This document shows, piece by piece, positions 18,092 through 27,017 of a DNA stretch of 64,000 nucleotides. A program made the position numbers and the translations under genes. The stretch is from Alkalimarinus sediminis (GTDB lineage: Bacteria; Pseudomonadota; Gammaproteobacteria; Pseudomonadales; Oleiphilaceae): positions 248,001 to 312,000 of the forward strand of contig NZ_CP101527.1 of the NCBI RefSeq assembly GCF_026427595.1, in the 5' to 3' direction. Under the pieces are notes generated by a model. The model was given only the letters and a program-made list of their open reading frames with translations. It searched no databases and had not been told where the DNA came from. How positions within the stretch are numbered: position 1 is the stretch's first letter; each line of letters opens with the position of its first letter.

Positions 18092-18199
18092 GTGATATCT
18101 TTACTTTATTTAGTTCCCAGTAAACTGGGGTGCAAGGATTCCTGGAAGCTGTTAAATCAGTATTCAGGGTAAAGTAAAATACACAAGGAATTTTTTACT

Positions 18200-19087
18200 A
18201 TGAAAATGTCTAAATTAAGCAAGGCTATGTTAATAGCAACAGCCGCTATTTCTGCACCTGCATTCGCGGTACCTATTACGACTGATATCATCTCTGTTGT
18301 GGATGAGTCTGGTTCTATGAGAGATGAGCATACATGGTTGGGTGGCATGATCACCACGTTAGATTCTGAACTGGCTGCAGTAGCAGGAACAGATGCATTT
18401 AGTGCTCAGTATGGTTTGGTTGGTTTTGGTGCTAGATCACCTCATTACACTGGACATGCTCATGACATGGATGCCGGTACAGCAGGTATTCAAGAGTTTG
18501 GTAGTGCTGCTCAATATGCGACGGCTACTGGTTCTTTGGTACTTAGTGGCGGAACCGAAGATGGCTATTCAGGTATCGATACTGCCTTAAACTACACAGG
18601 TCAGGCGAACTCGGTTACTAATATCATTTTAGTGACAGATGAAGATCGAGATGTTGTTAATGGTGGCCTAAACTATAACAACATTAAGTCGGCGCTAAAT
18701 GGAAAAAATGCGTTATTGAATGCCGTTTTAAGCGTAGGCGTTAAGTGTGGGGACGGAAGTACTGCATTGGGTATGGACAGTTCAGGTACAGGCTATAAAG
18801 CTGATGGCGCTGGCAGCTTTACCACTTGTTCTGGTGCATACAACAGCTATGGCTCATCAAGTTGGAATGATTATGGCACGCTAGCACTTGCTACAGGCGG
18901 TGCGGTTTGGGATCTTAACCAACTTCGTGCTGGTGGCTTAACAGCAGATTCATTTACTGCGGCTTTTGTTGATATTAAAGTACAAGAGACTATTCAGCAG
19001 AGTACTGTTCCAGAGCCAGCTTCAATTGCATTGCTAGGTCTTGGCCTTGCAGGCTTTGGTGCTCGTCGTAAGTTTGCTAAAAAATAA
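18200..19087 (+). CDS. von Willebrand factor A domain protein with PEP-CTERM sorting signal
   Basis: A secreted 295-residue protein. A signal peptide ends near Ala23 (PAFA). A vWA domain follows at once with the MIDAS metal site DESGS at 35-39 and a later ILVTDEDRDVV strand. The C-terminus is a textbook PEP-CTERM signal: VPEPAS at 270-275, a hydrophobic helix and a final RRKFAKK. Such tails are processed by an exosortase; none is in this window. An AAGGAA site precedes the ATG. The likely role is in the exopolysaccharide matrix or cell surface; the ligand is unknown. Confidence 0.9.
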   Translation: MKMSKLSKAMLIATAAISAPAFAVPITTDIISVVDESGSMRDEHTWLGGMITTLDSELAAVAGTDAFSAQYGLVGFGARSPHYTGHAHDMDAGTAGIQEFGSAAQYATATGSLVLSGGTEDGYSGIDTALNYTGQANSVTNIILVTDEDRDVVNGGLNYNNIKSALNGKNALLNAVLSVGVKCGDGSTALGMDSSGTGYKADGAGSFTTCSGAYNSYGSSSWNDYGTLALATGGAVWDLNQLRAGGLTADSFTAAFVDIKVQETIQQSTVPEPASIALLGLGLAGFGARRKFAKK

Positions 19088-19140
19088 GTGAAATAACGGT
19101 TTTATAAGGGCGTGTAAAAACGTTCTTATTGCTGTTAATA

Positions 19141-19172
19141 AATACCCGCATTATTCAATGCGGGTATTTTTT
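19141..19172 (+). terminator. intrinsic terminator of the PEP-CTERM gene
   Basis: A 12-bp perfect stem (aatacccgcatt / aatgcgggtatt), 4-nt loop and a run of T form a strong rho-independent terminator. The A-rich left flank could serve the convergent aminotransferase gene as well. Confidence 0.9.
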
Positions 19173-19201
19173 TATGTGTTATTTATGGTGTGCTTTCTCA
19201 C

Positions 19202-20335
19202 CTATTGACTCAGTATTTTATCGAGCGCGTTACTTAAGTGCTCTACAGTACGATCAATATTGTGCAATTTATCTAAACCAAATAACCCTAATCTAAAGGT
19301 TTGAAAGTCTGCGGGCTCATCACACTGTAGTGGTACCCCTGCTGCTATTTGAAGACCTAGGTCGAGAAACTTTTTGCCGTTTTGCATCGCTGCATCTGTG
19401 GTATAGCTCACTACAACCCCTGGCGCTTCAAACCCCTTTGCGGCAACACTTTTAATACCTTTGCTGGCGAGTAGTGTGCGAACACGACTACCTAGCTCTA
19501 GCTGTTCTTCGCGTACTTTGTCGAAACCATAGGACTGAGTCTCTTTCATGGTATCGCGGAAAGTGGTGAGAGCGTCTGTTGGCATAGTGGCGTGGTATGC
19601 ATGACCGCCATTTTCATAGGCTTCCATAATCTGCAGCCATTTACGTAGATCACAGGCAAAACTACTGCTAGTCGTGTTATCTATCGCTTGTCTAGCTTGT
19701 TGACTGAGCATGACTAATGCGCTGCATGGTGAAGAACTCCAGCCTTTTTGCGGGGCGCTAATCAAAATATCAACGCCTGTCTTTTTCATGTCTACCCATA
19801 ATGTGCCGGAGGCAATGCAGTCGAGCACAAATAGACCGCCCACAGAGTGAACCGCATCTGCAATTGCTGTGATATATTCTTCAGGCAGAATAATGCCTGA
19901 AGATGTTTCTACATGAGGTGCAAATACGATTTCTGGTTTTTCGGACTTGATAGTGGCAACCACTTCGTCAATCGGAGCGGGCGCAAACGGTGCATCACTT
20001 GCATCAGAGGTTTTACGGGCTTTTAGCACGATGGATTCTTGAGCGATATTGCCCATGTCCAAAATCTGGGTCCAGCGATAACTAAACCAACCGTTGCGAA
20101 TGATGAGGCACTTCTTATCATTCGCAAACTGTCTAGCGACCGATTCCATACCATAGGTGCCGCCACCCGGAACCACTACAACCGCTTCTGCTTGATACAC
20201 ATCTTTAAGTGTACTTGATATGTCATTCATCACACCTTGAAAGGCTTTTGACATATGGTTGAGGGAGCGGTCGGTAAATACAACGGAGTATTCGAGTAGC
20301 CCGTCTGGGTCTACATGAGGTAATAGCGCAGGCAT
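19202..20335 (-). CDS. class V PLP-dependent aminotransferase (alanine-glyoxylate / serine-pyruvate type)
   Basis: The 377-residue enzyme has VVPGGGTYGMESVARQF near 55-70, the PLP-ring aspartate Asp172 in FVLDCIASG, and Lys197 in SAPQKGWSSSPC as the Schiff-base lysine. These are features of the alanine:glyoxylate / serine:pyruvate / phosphonopyruvate-linked group of fold type I enzymes. An AGGAT site precedes the ATG. There are no pathway neighbours, so the donor and acceptor remain uncertain. Confidence 0.82.
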   Translation of the reverse strand: MPALLPHVDPDGLLEYSVVFTDRSLNHMSKAFQGVMNDISSTLKDVYQAEAVVVVPGGGTYGMESVARQFANDKKCLIIRNGWFSYRWTQILDMGNIAQESIVLKARKTSDASDAPFAPAPIDEVVATIKSEKPEIVFAPHVETSSGIILPEEYITAIADAVHSVGGLFVLDCIASGTLWVDMKKTGVDILISAPQKGWSSSPCSALVMLSQQARQAIDNTTSSSFACDLRKWLQIMEAYENGGHAYHATMPTDALTTFRDTMKETQSYGFDKVREEQLELGSRVRTLLASKGIKSVAAKGFEAPGVVVSYTTDAAMQNGKKFLDLGLQIAAGVPLQCDEPADFQTFRLGLFGLDKLHNIDRTVEHLSNALDKILSQ

Positions 20336-20496
20336 TTTTTATCCTTATCCTAATAAAAGTGATCGTTCAGTTACAGCTCGTTATAGTGGAGCATATCGCC
20401 ATTAAAATCCCAAAACAACTTTACAGTGAATCCTCAAAAAAATTATGATGCCTTGAGGTTATAGTGAGCCTTGTGACTGTTTGAATCGGAGATTAA

Positions 20497-21009
20497 ATGA
20501 AAGAGCTTATTCTTGGAGGCGCGCGATCTGGCAAAAGCCGTTTGGCTGAGCAGAGAGCGGGTGCCACTCAGCAAGATGTTCTCTATATTGCGACAGCTCA
20601 AGCCTATGATGATGAAATGAATGAGCGTATTGCTCGTCACCAGAATGACCGCCCGCCCCATTGGCAGACCTTGGAAGAACCATTGTATTTGGGGCGAGCA
20701 TTGCAGGAAAATGCTAAGCAGGGGCAGGTTATATTGGTAGACTGCCTGACACTTTGGTTGAGTAATTTGCTCTGTATGGATGACCCTTCATTCTTCGAAA
20801 CAGAGAAAAAATCGCTATTAGAATGTTATCGACAACTCCCTGGTCAGTTGATTCTTGTTAGTAACGAAGTAGGCCAAGGTATTGTCCCGGATAACGCATT
20901 GGCAAGGCGCTTTATTGATGAGGCTGGGTGGTTGCACCAGTCACTGGCAGCACAAAGTGATCAAGTGACCTTTGTAACCGCAGGTCTTGCTCAACAGCTT
21001 AAACCATAG
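20497..21009 (+). CDS. cobU: adenosylcobinamide kinase / adenosylcobinamide-phosphate guanylyltransferase
   Basis: This bifunctional enzyme phosphorylates adenosylcobinamide and then transfers GMP to it in the late steps of B12 synthesis or salvage. The P-loop is GGARSGKS at 7-14. His48 in RIARHQNDRPPHW is the expected guanylylated histidine. VLVDCLTLWLSNLL-like sequence and LVSNEVGQGIVPDN are family blocks. Length 170 is standard. A GGAG site precedes the ATG. It is first in cobU-cobT-cobC. No cobalamin riboswitch is visible in the 160 bases upstream. Confidence 0.93.
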   Translation: MKELILGGARSGKSRLAEQRAGATQQDVLYIATAQAYDDEMNERIARHQNDRPPHWQTLEEPLYLGRALQENAKQGQVILVDCLTLWLSNLLCMDDPSFFETEKKSLLECYRQLPGQLILVSNEVGQGIVPDNALARRFIDEAGWLHQSLAAQSDQVTFVTAGLAQQLKP

Positions 21010-21057
21010 CGTATGATTAAACGTTTAAGCCTTTTAGAATATTAATGAGAATTAACT

Positions 21058-22107
21058 ATGTCACACTGGTTTGAAGCCCCTTTGGCTGAGATTAATGTAA
21101 CGTCACAACAGCAGGCCGAGCTAAGGCAGGGTGTTTTAACTAAGCCGCCGGGTTCACTGGGTCAGCTTGAGAGGTTGGCGGTTAAGTTTGCAGGCTGGCA
21201 AGGGGAGGTGAAACCGGAACTTGTTGCCAAGCATACTTCAATCGCGATCTTTGCTGCTGACCATGGCATAGCGGCAGAAGGCGTATCTGCTTTTCCTCAG
21301 GCTGTGACGGTAGAAATGGTGAAGAATTTTGCCCGAGGGGGCGCAGCCATTAGTGTTCTTGCCAAGCACCACGAAGCTGCACTGCATATCATTAATGCGG
21401 GTACAGCCAATAGTGTTGCTGAAGTAGCCGGGGTTGTAGATTGTGCAGTCGCCAACGGTACTGCTAATTTTGCCTTGCAGCCTGCCATGACTGAACCGGA
21501 ATGCCTGAAGGCATTGGCGATTGGCCAGCACGTTATCAATGAGGTGATTGCAGATGAAACGCGATTATTTATTGGTGGTGAGATGGGCATCGCAAACACT
21601 ACGTCTGCAACGGCGATATGTTGTGCTTTACTTAATATGAAGGCAGATGAATTAGTGGGCGCCGGAACAGGTTTAGATGAGCAAGCCATTATCCACAAAG
21701 CAAGCGTAATAACGGCCGCTCTGGATAAACATCAGCCCTTAGTAAAACCTCTTGAGGTGCTGACAAAGGTCGGTGGGTTTGAAATTGCAGCGCTAGCGGG
21801 GGCTTATATTGCGGCGGCACAGAAAGGCATACCCTCTCTGGTTGACGGGTTTATCGCAACTGCTTCTGCCCTGGTTGCTTGTAAATTACGCCCAGAGCTT
21901 AAAGAATGGTTGTTATTCTCACATCAATCAGCTGAAAAAGGTCATCAGCGGGTATTACAGCAGTTAGATGTAACGCCTCTTCTATCGCTTGAGATGAGGT
22001 TAGGTGAGGCCAGTGGCGCAGCGGTTTGCCTCTCTATTATTGATTCTGCATTGGCCTTGCATGCCAATATGGCAACCTTTGAAGAGGCTGACGTACAAGC
22101 AGGATAA
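21058..22107 (+). CDS. cobT: nicotinate-nucleotide:dimethylbenzimidazole phosphoribosyltransferase
   Basis: CobT makes alpha-ribazole phosphate, the lower ligand of cobalamin. The 349 residues carry KPPGSLGQLERL at the base-binding end, FAADHGIAAEGVSAFPQAVT, GEMGIANTTSATAI, and RLGEASGAAVCLSII near 311-325, where the Glu is the expected catalytic base. The last codons (Val-Gln-Ala-Gly-stop) form the first unit of an 18-bp tandem repeat, which then continues into the gap. Confidence 0.94.
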   Translation: MSHWFEAPLAEINVTSQQQAELRQGVLTKPPGSLGQLERLAVKFAGWQGEVKPELVAKHTSIAIFAADHGIAAEGVSAFPQAVTVEMVKNFARGGAAISVLAKHHEAALHIINAGTANSVAEVAGVVDCAVANGTANFALQPAMTEPECLKALAIGQHVINEVIADETRLFIGGEMGIANTTSATAICCALLNMKADELVGAGTGLDEQAIIHKASVITAALDKHQPLVKPLEVLTKVGGFEIAALAGAYIAAAQKGIPSLVDGFIATASALVACKLRPELKEWLLFSHQSAEKGHQRVLQQLDVTPLLSLEMRLGEASGAAVCLSIIDSALALHANMATFEEADVQAG

Positions 22108-22182
22108 GAAGTACAAGTAGTATAAGAAGTACAAGTAGTATAAGAAGTACAAGTAATAAGATGTACGAATAGGATAAAAAGT
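22093..22182. repeat. 18-bp tandem repeat growing out of the cobT stop
   Basis: Unit gtacaagtagtataagaa is present perfectly twice, with a diverged first copy inside the last cobT codons and one or two decayed copies downstream. The array ends just before the cobC start. Confidence 0.9.
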
Positions 22183-22192
22183 AGAGCAGTAA

Positions 22193-22807
22193 ATGAGCAA
22201 CTATAAAGAGACGATTATTGACTTATTAAGGCATGGCGAGCCAATTGGCGGAAGACTGCTTAGAGGCAGCCAAGATGACCCGCTTACTGAAGATGGTTGG
22301 AGCCAAATGCGCGCCTCGGTGGGTGATCACAACCCTTGGCAGCAGGTTATTAGCTCACCTCTCAGACGCTGTTCTGAGTTTGCTTCGCAACTATCTGAAA
22401 ATAGAGGCCTGCCTTACAAAAAAGAAGCTGGTTTTCAAGAGATAGGGTTTGGACGATGGGAAGGGATGAGCCCCGAGCAAATAATGGCGGCATTTCCTGG
22501 GGAGCTTGAGGCGTACTGGCGTGACCCAACGGAATTCTCCCCACCGGAAGGTGAAACACTCGATGCGTTTATCGCCCGAATTGATAGCCATTGGTCGAAG
22601 TTATTGGATGAGCACCAAGGGCAGCATGTATTGTTGGTGTGCCATGGCGGTGTGATTAGGGCCATCATAAATAAAATTCTTGAAATGCCGCTCAATGCGC
22701 TTTGGCGGGTAGAGGTGCCTTACGCCAATATCAGTAGAATTCGGGTAACTCACTTTGATGACTTTCCCGCTACATCAAACCTTGTCTTTCATCAGCCCCG
22801 GCTTTAG
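22193..22807 (+). CDS. cobC: histidine phosphatase, probable alpha-ribazole phosphatase
   Basis: Histidine phosphatase superfamily, 204 residues. The phospho-histidine motif is LLRHGEP with Arg13-His14-Gly15, and the second histidine lies in LLVCHGGVIRAI. Many paralogues share these motifs. Assignment as CobC, which removes the 5' phosphate from alpha-ribazole phosphate or adenosylcobalamin phosphate, rests on its position after cobU and cobT. A cobS gene, common next in Pseudomonas relatives, is missing here. Confidence 0.78.
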   Translation: MSNYKETIIDLLRHGEPIGGRLLRGSQDDPLTEDGWSQMRASVGDHNPWQQVISSPLRRCSEFASQLSENRGLPYKKEAGFQEIGFGRWEGMSPEQIMAAFPGELEAYWRDPTEFSPPEGETLDAFIARIDSHWSKLLDEHQGQHVLLVCHGGVIRAIINKILEMPLNALWRVEVPYANISRIRVTHFDDFPATSNLVFHQPRL

Positions 22808-23179
22808 GCAAATTCGGGGCTTATGGCAAATCAGACGCTTATTTTATCTAAACAGTCAATGGCGTAACGTTTTATCCATATTATTATGGATATTAGTTAG
22901 TTTATTCTAGAGAAACTATTGTAAATTAGAGCAATTACTTTAGTATTTTGTTCATATATCATGGAGTAGTTACTCAAGTTGGCCGATTGCATCCCAGTTG
23001 ACGCTTGTTGGATGGTGTGACGCTTGTTGGATTGGTATGACACTTGTTGGATTGGTATGACACTTGTTGGATTGGTATGACACTTGTTGGATAGTGTGAC
23101 GGTTTAACAAGGCCGATTCTGGGTGGTTCGTTACTAGATAAGTCTACCGTGATTGTTGGTTTTGTTAGGGTTTGTTTTG
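22808..23179. other. intergenic gap cobC - araC-type gene
   Basis: About 370 bases holding an AT-rich palindrome (tatccata / tatggata near 22875) and the 20-bp array before the regulator gene. No gene is supported. Confidence 0.55.
23002..23100. repeat. 20-bp tandem repeat, five copies
   Basis: Unit cacttgttggattggtatga occurs twice perfectly (23041-23080), with a one-base variant before them and more diverged end copies; the first copy is 19 bases. It lies 80 bases upstream of the AraC-family gene, in its likely promoter. Confidence 0.95.
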
Positions 23180-24250
23180 ATGAAGTTAGTGTATCAGCCA
23201 GGAGATGCGTTACTCCTTGCCCATTATGGCGAGATTCTGTATCAATTAGCGATTGAAAAAGGGGCCGACCCAGAACAATTGCTAAACAACACAGGCATAC
23301 GCGAGAGCACCTTTCGCAACCCGGAAGCAATGCTCAACTATGAGCAGTTTACTGCGCTGACAAGCAATGCGTTTAGGTTGGTTGCCGACCCTGCCTTGGG
23401 ACTCCAATATGGTACCCGGTTAAAATTTACCACCCATGGTGCTATGGGGCAGGCTTCTATCAGCAGTGAAAACCTGAGCGAAGCTATCTCTTCTATTATT
23501 AAGTATTATCGTACTCGGTTTGCCTTTATCGAAATGTCCTTTTTTATAGAGGGTGATGAGGCGGTGATTCAGCTAGATGAAAATCTTGGTTTGGGCGTGC
23601 TGAAGGCATTCTTAATAGAGGCGTTATTTGTTTCTATTATTGATGTCAGTAGATTCTTATTTGGCCCGACGTTAGCGAAGACCGGAAGTTGCCGTGTAAG
23701 TTATGCCCCCCCAAGCTATGTTGATCAATATTTTCGCTTTTTTGTCGGAGACAGTGGTGCTGTCGCAGACTATACAGAAGAGAAGCTTAAAAATATGATT
23801 ACCTTCAATGCGCCTACGAATCAGCTACGCTTCGACAAACAGTATTTAAGTCTGCCAATGGTATTAGCAAATTCAGTGGCACGACGCTTAGCTGAGCAAA
23901 CCTGCGAAGAGCAATTGAAAGCGGTTGAGGATGCAGACTCAATTGTTGCTAAGGTTAAGCGTAGCTTGCAGGATGACCCTGATCGCATCCCGTCAATGGA
24001 AGAGGTATCTGATCAACTCCATATGACATCACGCACCCTTCGTCGACAGTTGCAAAACTTTGGTACTAGCTTTCAGGATTTGCTATCAGATATTCGTAAG
24101 AAAAGAGCTATAGCATTGCTGCAGAACACTGATAAACCTGTTGACGAAATTGCATATGAGCTTGGCTATAGTGACCCCTCTAATTTTGGCCGTGCTTTTA
24201 GAAAGTGGACAGGCAAGTCTCCCAGCTGCATCAGAAAAGAGATGACTTAG
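23180..24250 (+). CDS. AraC-family regulator with arabinose-binding-like N-terminal domain
   Basis: The 356-residue protein has a large N-terminal effector domain (LLLAHYGEILYQLAIEKGADPEQLL, then FGTHGAMGQA-like sequence around LKFTTHGAMGQASIS). A C-terminal helix-turn-helix pair ends in IAYELGYSDPSNFGRAFRKWTGKSP, the AraC signature. It resembles OruR/ArgR-like and lipid-responsive regulators of this architecture. The start at MKLVYQPGD was preferred over a TTG nine codons earlier. It precedes the exported redox cluster in the same orientation and could control it; this is inference. Confidence 0.85.
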   Translation: MKLVYQPGDALLLAHYGEILYQLAIEKGADPEQLLNNTGIRESTFRNPEAMLNYEQFTALTSNAFRLVADPALGLQYGTRLKFTTHGAMGQASISSENLSEAISSIIKYYRTRFAFIEMSFFIEGDEAVIQLDENLGLGVLKAFLIEALFVSIIDVSRFLFGPTLAKTGSCRVSYAPPSYVDQYFRFFVGDSGAVADYTEEKLKNMITFNAPTNQLRFDKQYLSLPMVLANSVARRLAEQTCEEQLKAVEDADSIVAKVKRSLQDDPDRIPSMEEVSDQLHMTSRTLRRQLQNFGTSFQDLLSDIRKKRAIALLQNTDKPVDEIAYELGYSDPSNFGRAFRKWTGKSPSCIRKEMT

Positions 24251-24667
24251 TTCAACTCTCTCCTCCTGCTAGGTTTTTTATAAAAAATATCATTTTCTCG
24301 GCTAATAATTGGCTGGTATGCCAGCATTAGTTTGTGTTTTTTACTCTTCTTTTGTTATTGGTTGCAGGCTAACTGTATGCTAATGATATGAAATGTAAGT
24401 AATTATTATTCTATAGGCGCTTTGCGTAACCGCCTTTTCTGAGAACCACCCTTCATTTCCCCTGACCTCAATGATGCTTTTTGTGCGAGAGCTAACAAAA
24501 AGAGTGTCCGTTGGGTTTTTTCGGCCTTTTTTTACGATAAATATGCACACCAGATAGCCGGTAAAGGCTAAAAATTGACAAGTCGCAAAAAAGAGACATT
24601 TCAAAACATAAAAAGCGATCACATATAATTTGCACGGAAATGGATAGCCAATGTGAGGAGAGGATCA
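24251..24667. other. intergenic gap before the redox operon
   Basis: About 417 bases with the AraC-gene terminator and the presumed promoter of the six-gene operon. An 80-codon leftward frame here lacks a ribosome-binding site and was not accepted. Confidence 0.55.
24302..24342 (+). terminator. probable terminator of the AraC-family gene
   Basis: Nested arms ctaat/attag and gctgg/ccagc with a 4-nt loop and an internal bulge are followed by a T-rich tract (tttgtgtttttt). It lies about 50 bases after the stop. Confidence 0.55.
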
Positions 24668-26992
24668 ATGAAGGGTATAGCGAGTAACGTACCTAAAACA
24701 ATAAATAAAACGCTGTTATCGTGGCAGCAAACCATAAAACTGGTTGTCGCAAGTTTTGTTTTACTCGGCTGTGGAGAATACAGCGGTGAAGAACAGTCCT
24801 CATCAGGTATGGCCTGCGCGACCTTATCAACGGCATCGGTTCAAGGGACGTTTTCCGTTGAGGGGCAGCAGCTTTATAGCCAGCAATGCGCATCTTGCCA
24901 CGGAGGTTCCGGTTATGGCACCGCTAGTGGTACATCCCTCATTGGCTGTGCAACTTGTGGAGATATCGATACGTTAACCAACCGCATAGCGACCACCATG
25001 CCGATTGGTGGTGTTGAAAGTTGTGGCTTGGACTGCTCAGAAAAAACAGCCGAATATATTATGGCCGCGTTCAACAGTGGCTTTAACGCCCAGAGTACGG
25101 CATCGTCGGCCTGTTCATTAGAAGGCGTTGAATTAGAGAGTGTAAGTAAAACGCTTTATCGTACGTCACTCAGTTTAACCGGCCAACTTCCTTCAGAGAA
25201 GCAGCTTACGGAAGCGGAAAGTGCGGGTGAAGCAGCTCTCTCACAAGCGATTGATACCTACATGACAACCGATGCTTTCTATGATCGGTTGATGGAGATA
25301 TTTAATGACGTATTGCATCAGGATAAATACTTGCCTGGAGAGGATGCGTTGAACCTACTGGATAGTAATGACTATCCTGAGCGTCGATGGCATCGAGACT
25401 TGGGGTTAAATACTTCGATGGCAGGGCATGAGAGGGAATTATACGATTGGCTTCGAAATAATACTAACGATGCGGTATCTCAAGAGGCGCTTCGGTTAAT
25501 TGCCCATGTGGTGAAAAACGGACGCCCCTTTACGGACATTCTGACCGCAGATTATGCATTGGTAAACCGTTATTCGGCACAAGCCTACGGAGTGCAGGGG
25601 CAAGTGGCGTTTTCTGCGCTAGATCAGCCTTTAGATGCAAACTACCCTGAAGACCCTAATGACTTTAGAGAAGTCCGTATACCAGGTATTCCCCATGCAG
25701 GGTTATTAACGTCATCGATGTTTCTAAATCGATTTCCGACAACTGATACAAACCTAAATCGCCATCGCTCTCGCAAGGTATTTGAGATATTCCTAGATAC
25801 CGATATCTTGGCTATTCAGGGCAATAGGCCTGATGAAGCGATTGATCTTGTCAGCACAACCCCTACGTTAGATAACCCAGGCTGTACAGGTTGTCATGAT
25901 GTAATGGACCCTGTAGCAGCGTCATTTCAGAACTGGGATGAGCGAGGACGATACCGCCCGAGCCGTTTATCCTCTGATGGTTGGCCAAGTGACATACAGC
26001 CACGGGGCTTTAACGGTCAGGTCATGCCGCTTTCAGGTAATGTCGACAAGTCTCTACAGTGGTTGGGTAAAGAAATTGCCAAAGATCCCCGTTTTGTAAA
26101 GGCGATGGTTAAAATTTTGTACACGGGGTTAACGGGAGATGAGCCACTGGCTATACCCTCGGAGAGTGCGTCTAGCGATGAAAAGTCAGCGTATGCTGCT
26201 CAACGTTTTCACCTGGGTACGATAGAAAAAGACTTTACCGACTCAAACTACAACTTGAAAGTAGCTATCAAAGGCATTCTCCTGAGCCCTTACTATAGAG
26301 CCTCTGCCGCAACGGGTCATAGTGCTGGAGTCGTAGGGAGTGCTCGTTTACTAACGCCTGAAATGTTAGACCGTAAAATAGAAGCGGTGCTGGGTTACCC
26401 CTGGAAATATTCTTGGTCATCTAATACCACTCATTTGAGTAAGGAGGGGGGCAGTTTCAATCAGCTTTATGGGGGTATTGATTCGGACTCAGTGACCAAG
26501 CGAATTGTGCAGCCTAACGGACTGATGTCATCAACCCAACACCTTATCGCGACAGAAATGACATGTAATGCCGCCACTAAAGACCTTTTCTATAGTGCTG
26601 CAGAGCGTAGGTTGTTCCCTTTGGTGACTATGGATATGGCGCCAATGGATGAAAACGGCTTAACAGATTCGGCCTCTATTAGTGCTATCAAGCAGAATAT
26701 CGCCTACTTACACTGGAGACTGTTTGGTGATCGTGTAGATGAAAACTCGTCTGAAGTGAATCAGACCTATGATCTTTTTGTTGATATTTGGAATCGTGGA
26801 CAGAGCCTGTTAGAACAAGACTTTTACGGTAATCGAGGTTTGCGATGGGGCTGTAGTCTTAGAAATCACCCTGAAACGGGCGACAGCTTAGCGGATGAAC
26901 TCCGAATAACGCGAGATGAAAACTATGTTATTCGTTCATGGATGGGTGTGTTGACTTACATGCTATCTGATTATCGATTTCTGTATGAGTAA
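24668..26992 (+). CDS. cytochrome-c-like lipoprotein with DUF1588-type C-type haem motif
   Basis: A 774-residue exported protein. The lipobox VLLGC puts the lipidated Cys at 35. A small cytochrome c domain follows: CASCH at 74-78 with a likely Met ligand in TTMPIGG. A second CxxCH, CTGCH at 406-410, sits in NPGCTGCHDVMDPVAASFQNWDE, which matches the DUF1588 block of the DUF1592/DUF1588/DUF1585 proteins known from planctomycetes. An AGGAGAGG site precedes the ATG. It opens a six-gene operon and is paired with a DUF1501 gene, as such proteins usually are. Function is unknown; two haems and outer leaflet placement suggest electron transfer. Confidence 0.8.
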   Translation: MKGIASNVPKTINKTLLSWQQTIKLVVASFVLLGCGEYSGEEQSSSGMACATLSTASVQGTFSVEGQQLYSQQCASCHGGSGYGTASGTSLIGCATCGDIDTLTNRIATTMPIGGVESCGLDCSEKTAEYIMAAFNSGFNAQSTASSACSLEGVELESVSKTLYRTSLSLTGQLPSEKQLTEAESAGEAALSQAIDTYMTTDAFYDRLMEIFNDVLHQDKYLPGEDALNLLDSNDYPERRWHRDLGLNTSMAGHERELYDWLRNNTNDAVSQEALRLIAHVVKNGRPFTDILTADYALVNRYSAQAYGVQGQVAFSALDQPLDANYPEDPNDFREVRIPGIPHAGLLTSSMFLNRFPTTDTNLNRHRSRKVFEIFLDTDILAIQGNRPDEAIDLVSTTPTLDNPGCTGCHDVMDPVAASFQNWDERGRYRPSRLSSDGWPSDIQPRGFNGQVMPLSGNVDKSLQWLGKEIAKDPRFVKAMVKILYTGLTGDEPLAIPSESASSDEKSAYAAQRFHLGTIEKDFTDSNYNLKVAIKGILLSPYYRASAATGHSAGVVGSARLLTPEMLDRKIEAVLGYPWKYSWSSNTTHLSKEGGSFNQLYGGIDSDSVTKRIVQPNGLMSSTQHLIATEMTCNAATKDLFYSAAERRLFPLVTMDMAPMDENGLTDSASISAIKQNIAYLHWRLFGDRVDENSSEVNQTYDLFVDIWNRGQSLLEQDFYGNRGLRWGCSLRNHPETGDSLADELRITRDENYVIRSWMGVLTYMLSDYRFLYE

Positions 26993-27017
26993 GCCGTCAG
27001 TTAAAGGAGATTTAATT

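Larger units (their letters stand above)
17223..18199. other. 977-base non-coding gap
   Basis: The longest stretch here without a gene. It holds the acyl-CoA dehydrogenase promoter region, the orphan leftward terminator, two imperfect 20-bp direct copies of ctttggtttctg(c/t)tat at 17781-17819, and a sigma-54-like promoter at 18076. No ORF with a ribosome-binding site was found. Confidence 0.6.

Noticed and set aside
20336-20496. Cobalamin riboswitch before cobU
   Set aside because: The gap is only 160 bases and I see no B12-box-like segment or the expected stems.
22000-22200. Leftward frame with Tyr-Leu-Phe repeats
   Set aside because: The repeats in the peptide are simply the 18-bp DNA array read in the wrong strand, overlapping cobT.
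22999-23101. CRISPR array
   Set aside because: The 20-bp units are directly abutting with no spacers and no cas genes nearby.
24380-24622. 80-codon leftward frame with a hydrophobic start
   Set aside because: It begins with GTG, has no ribosome-binding site, and covers the promoter region of the redox operon.
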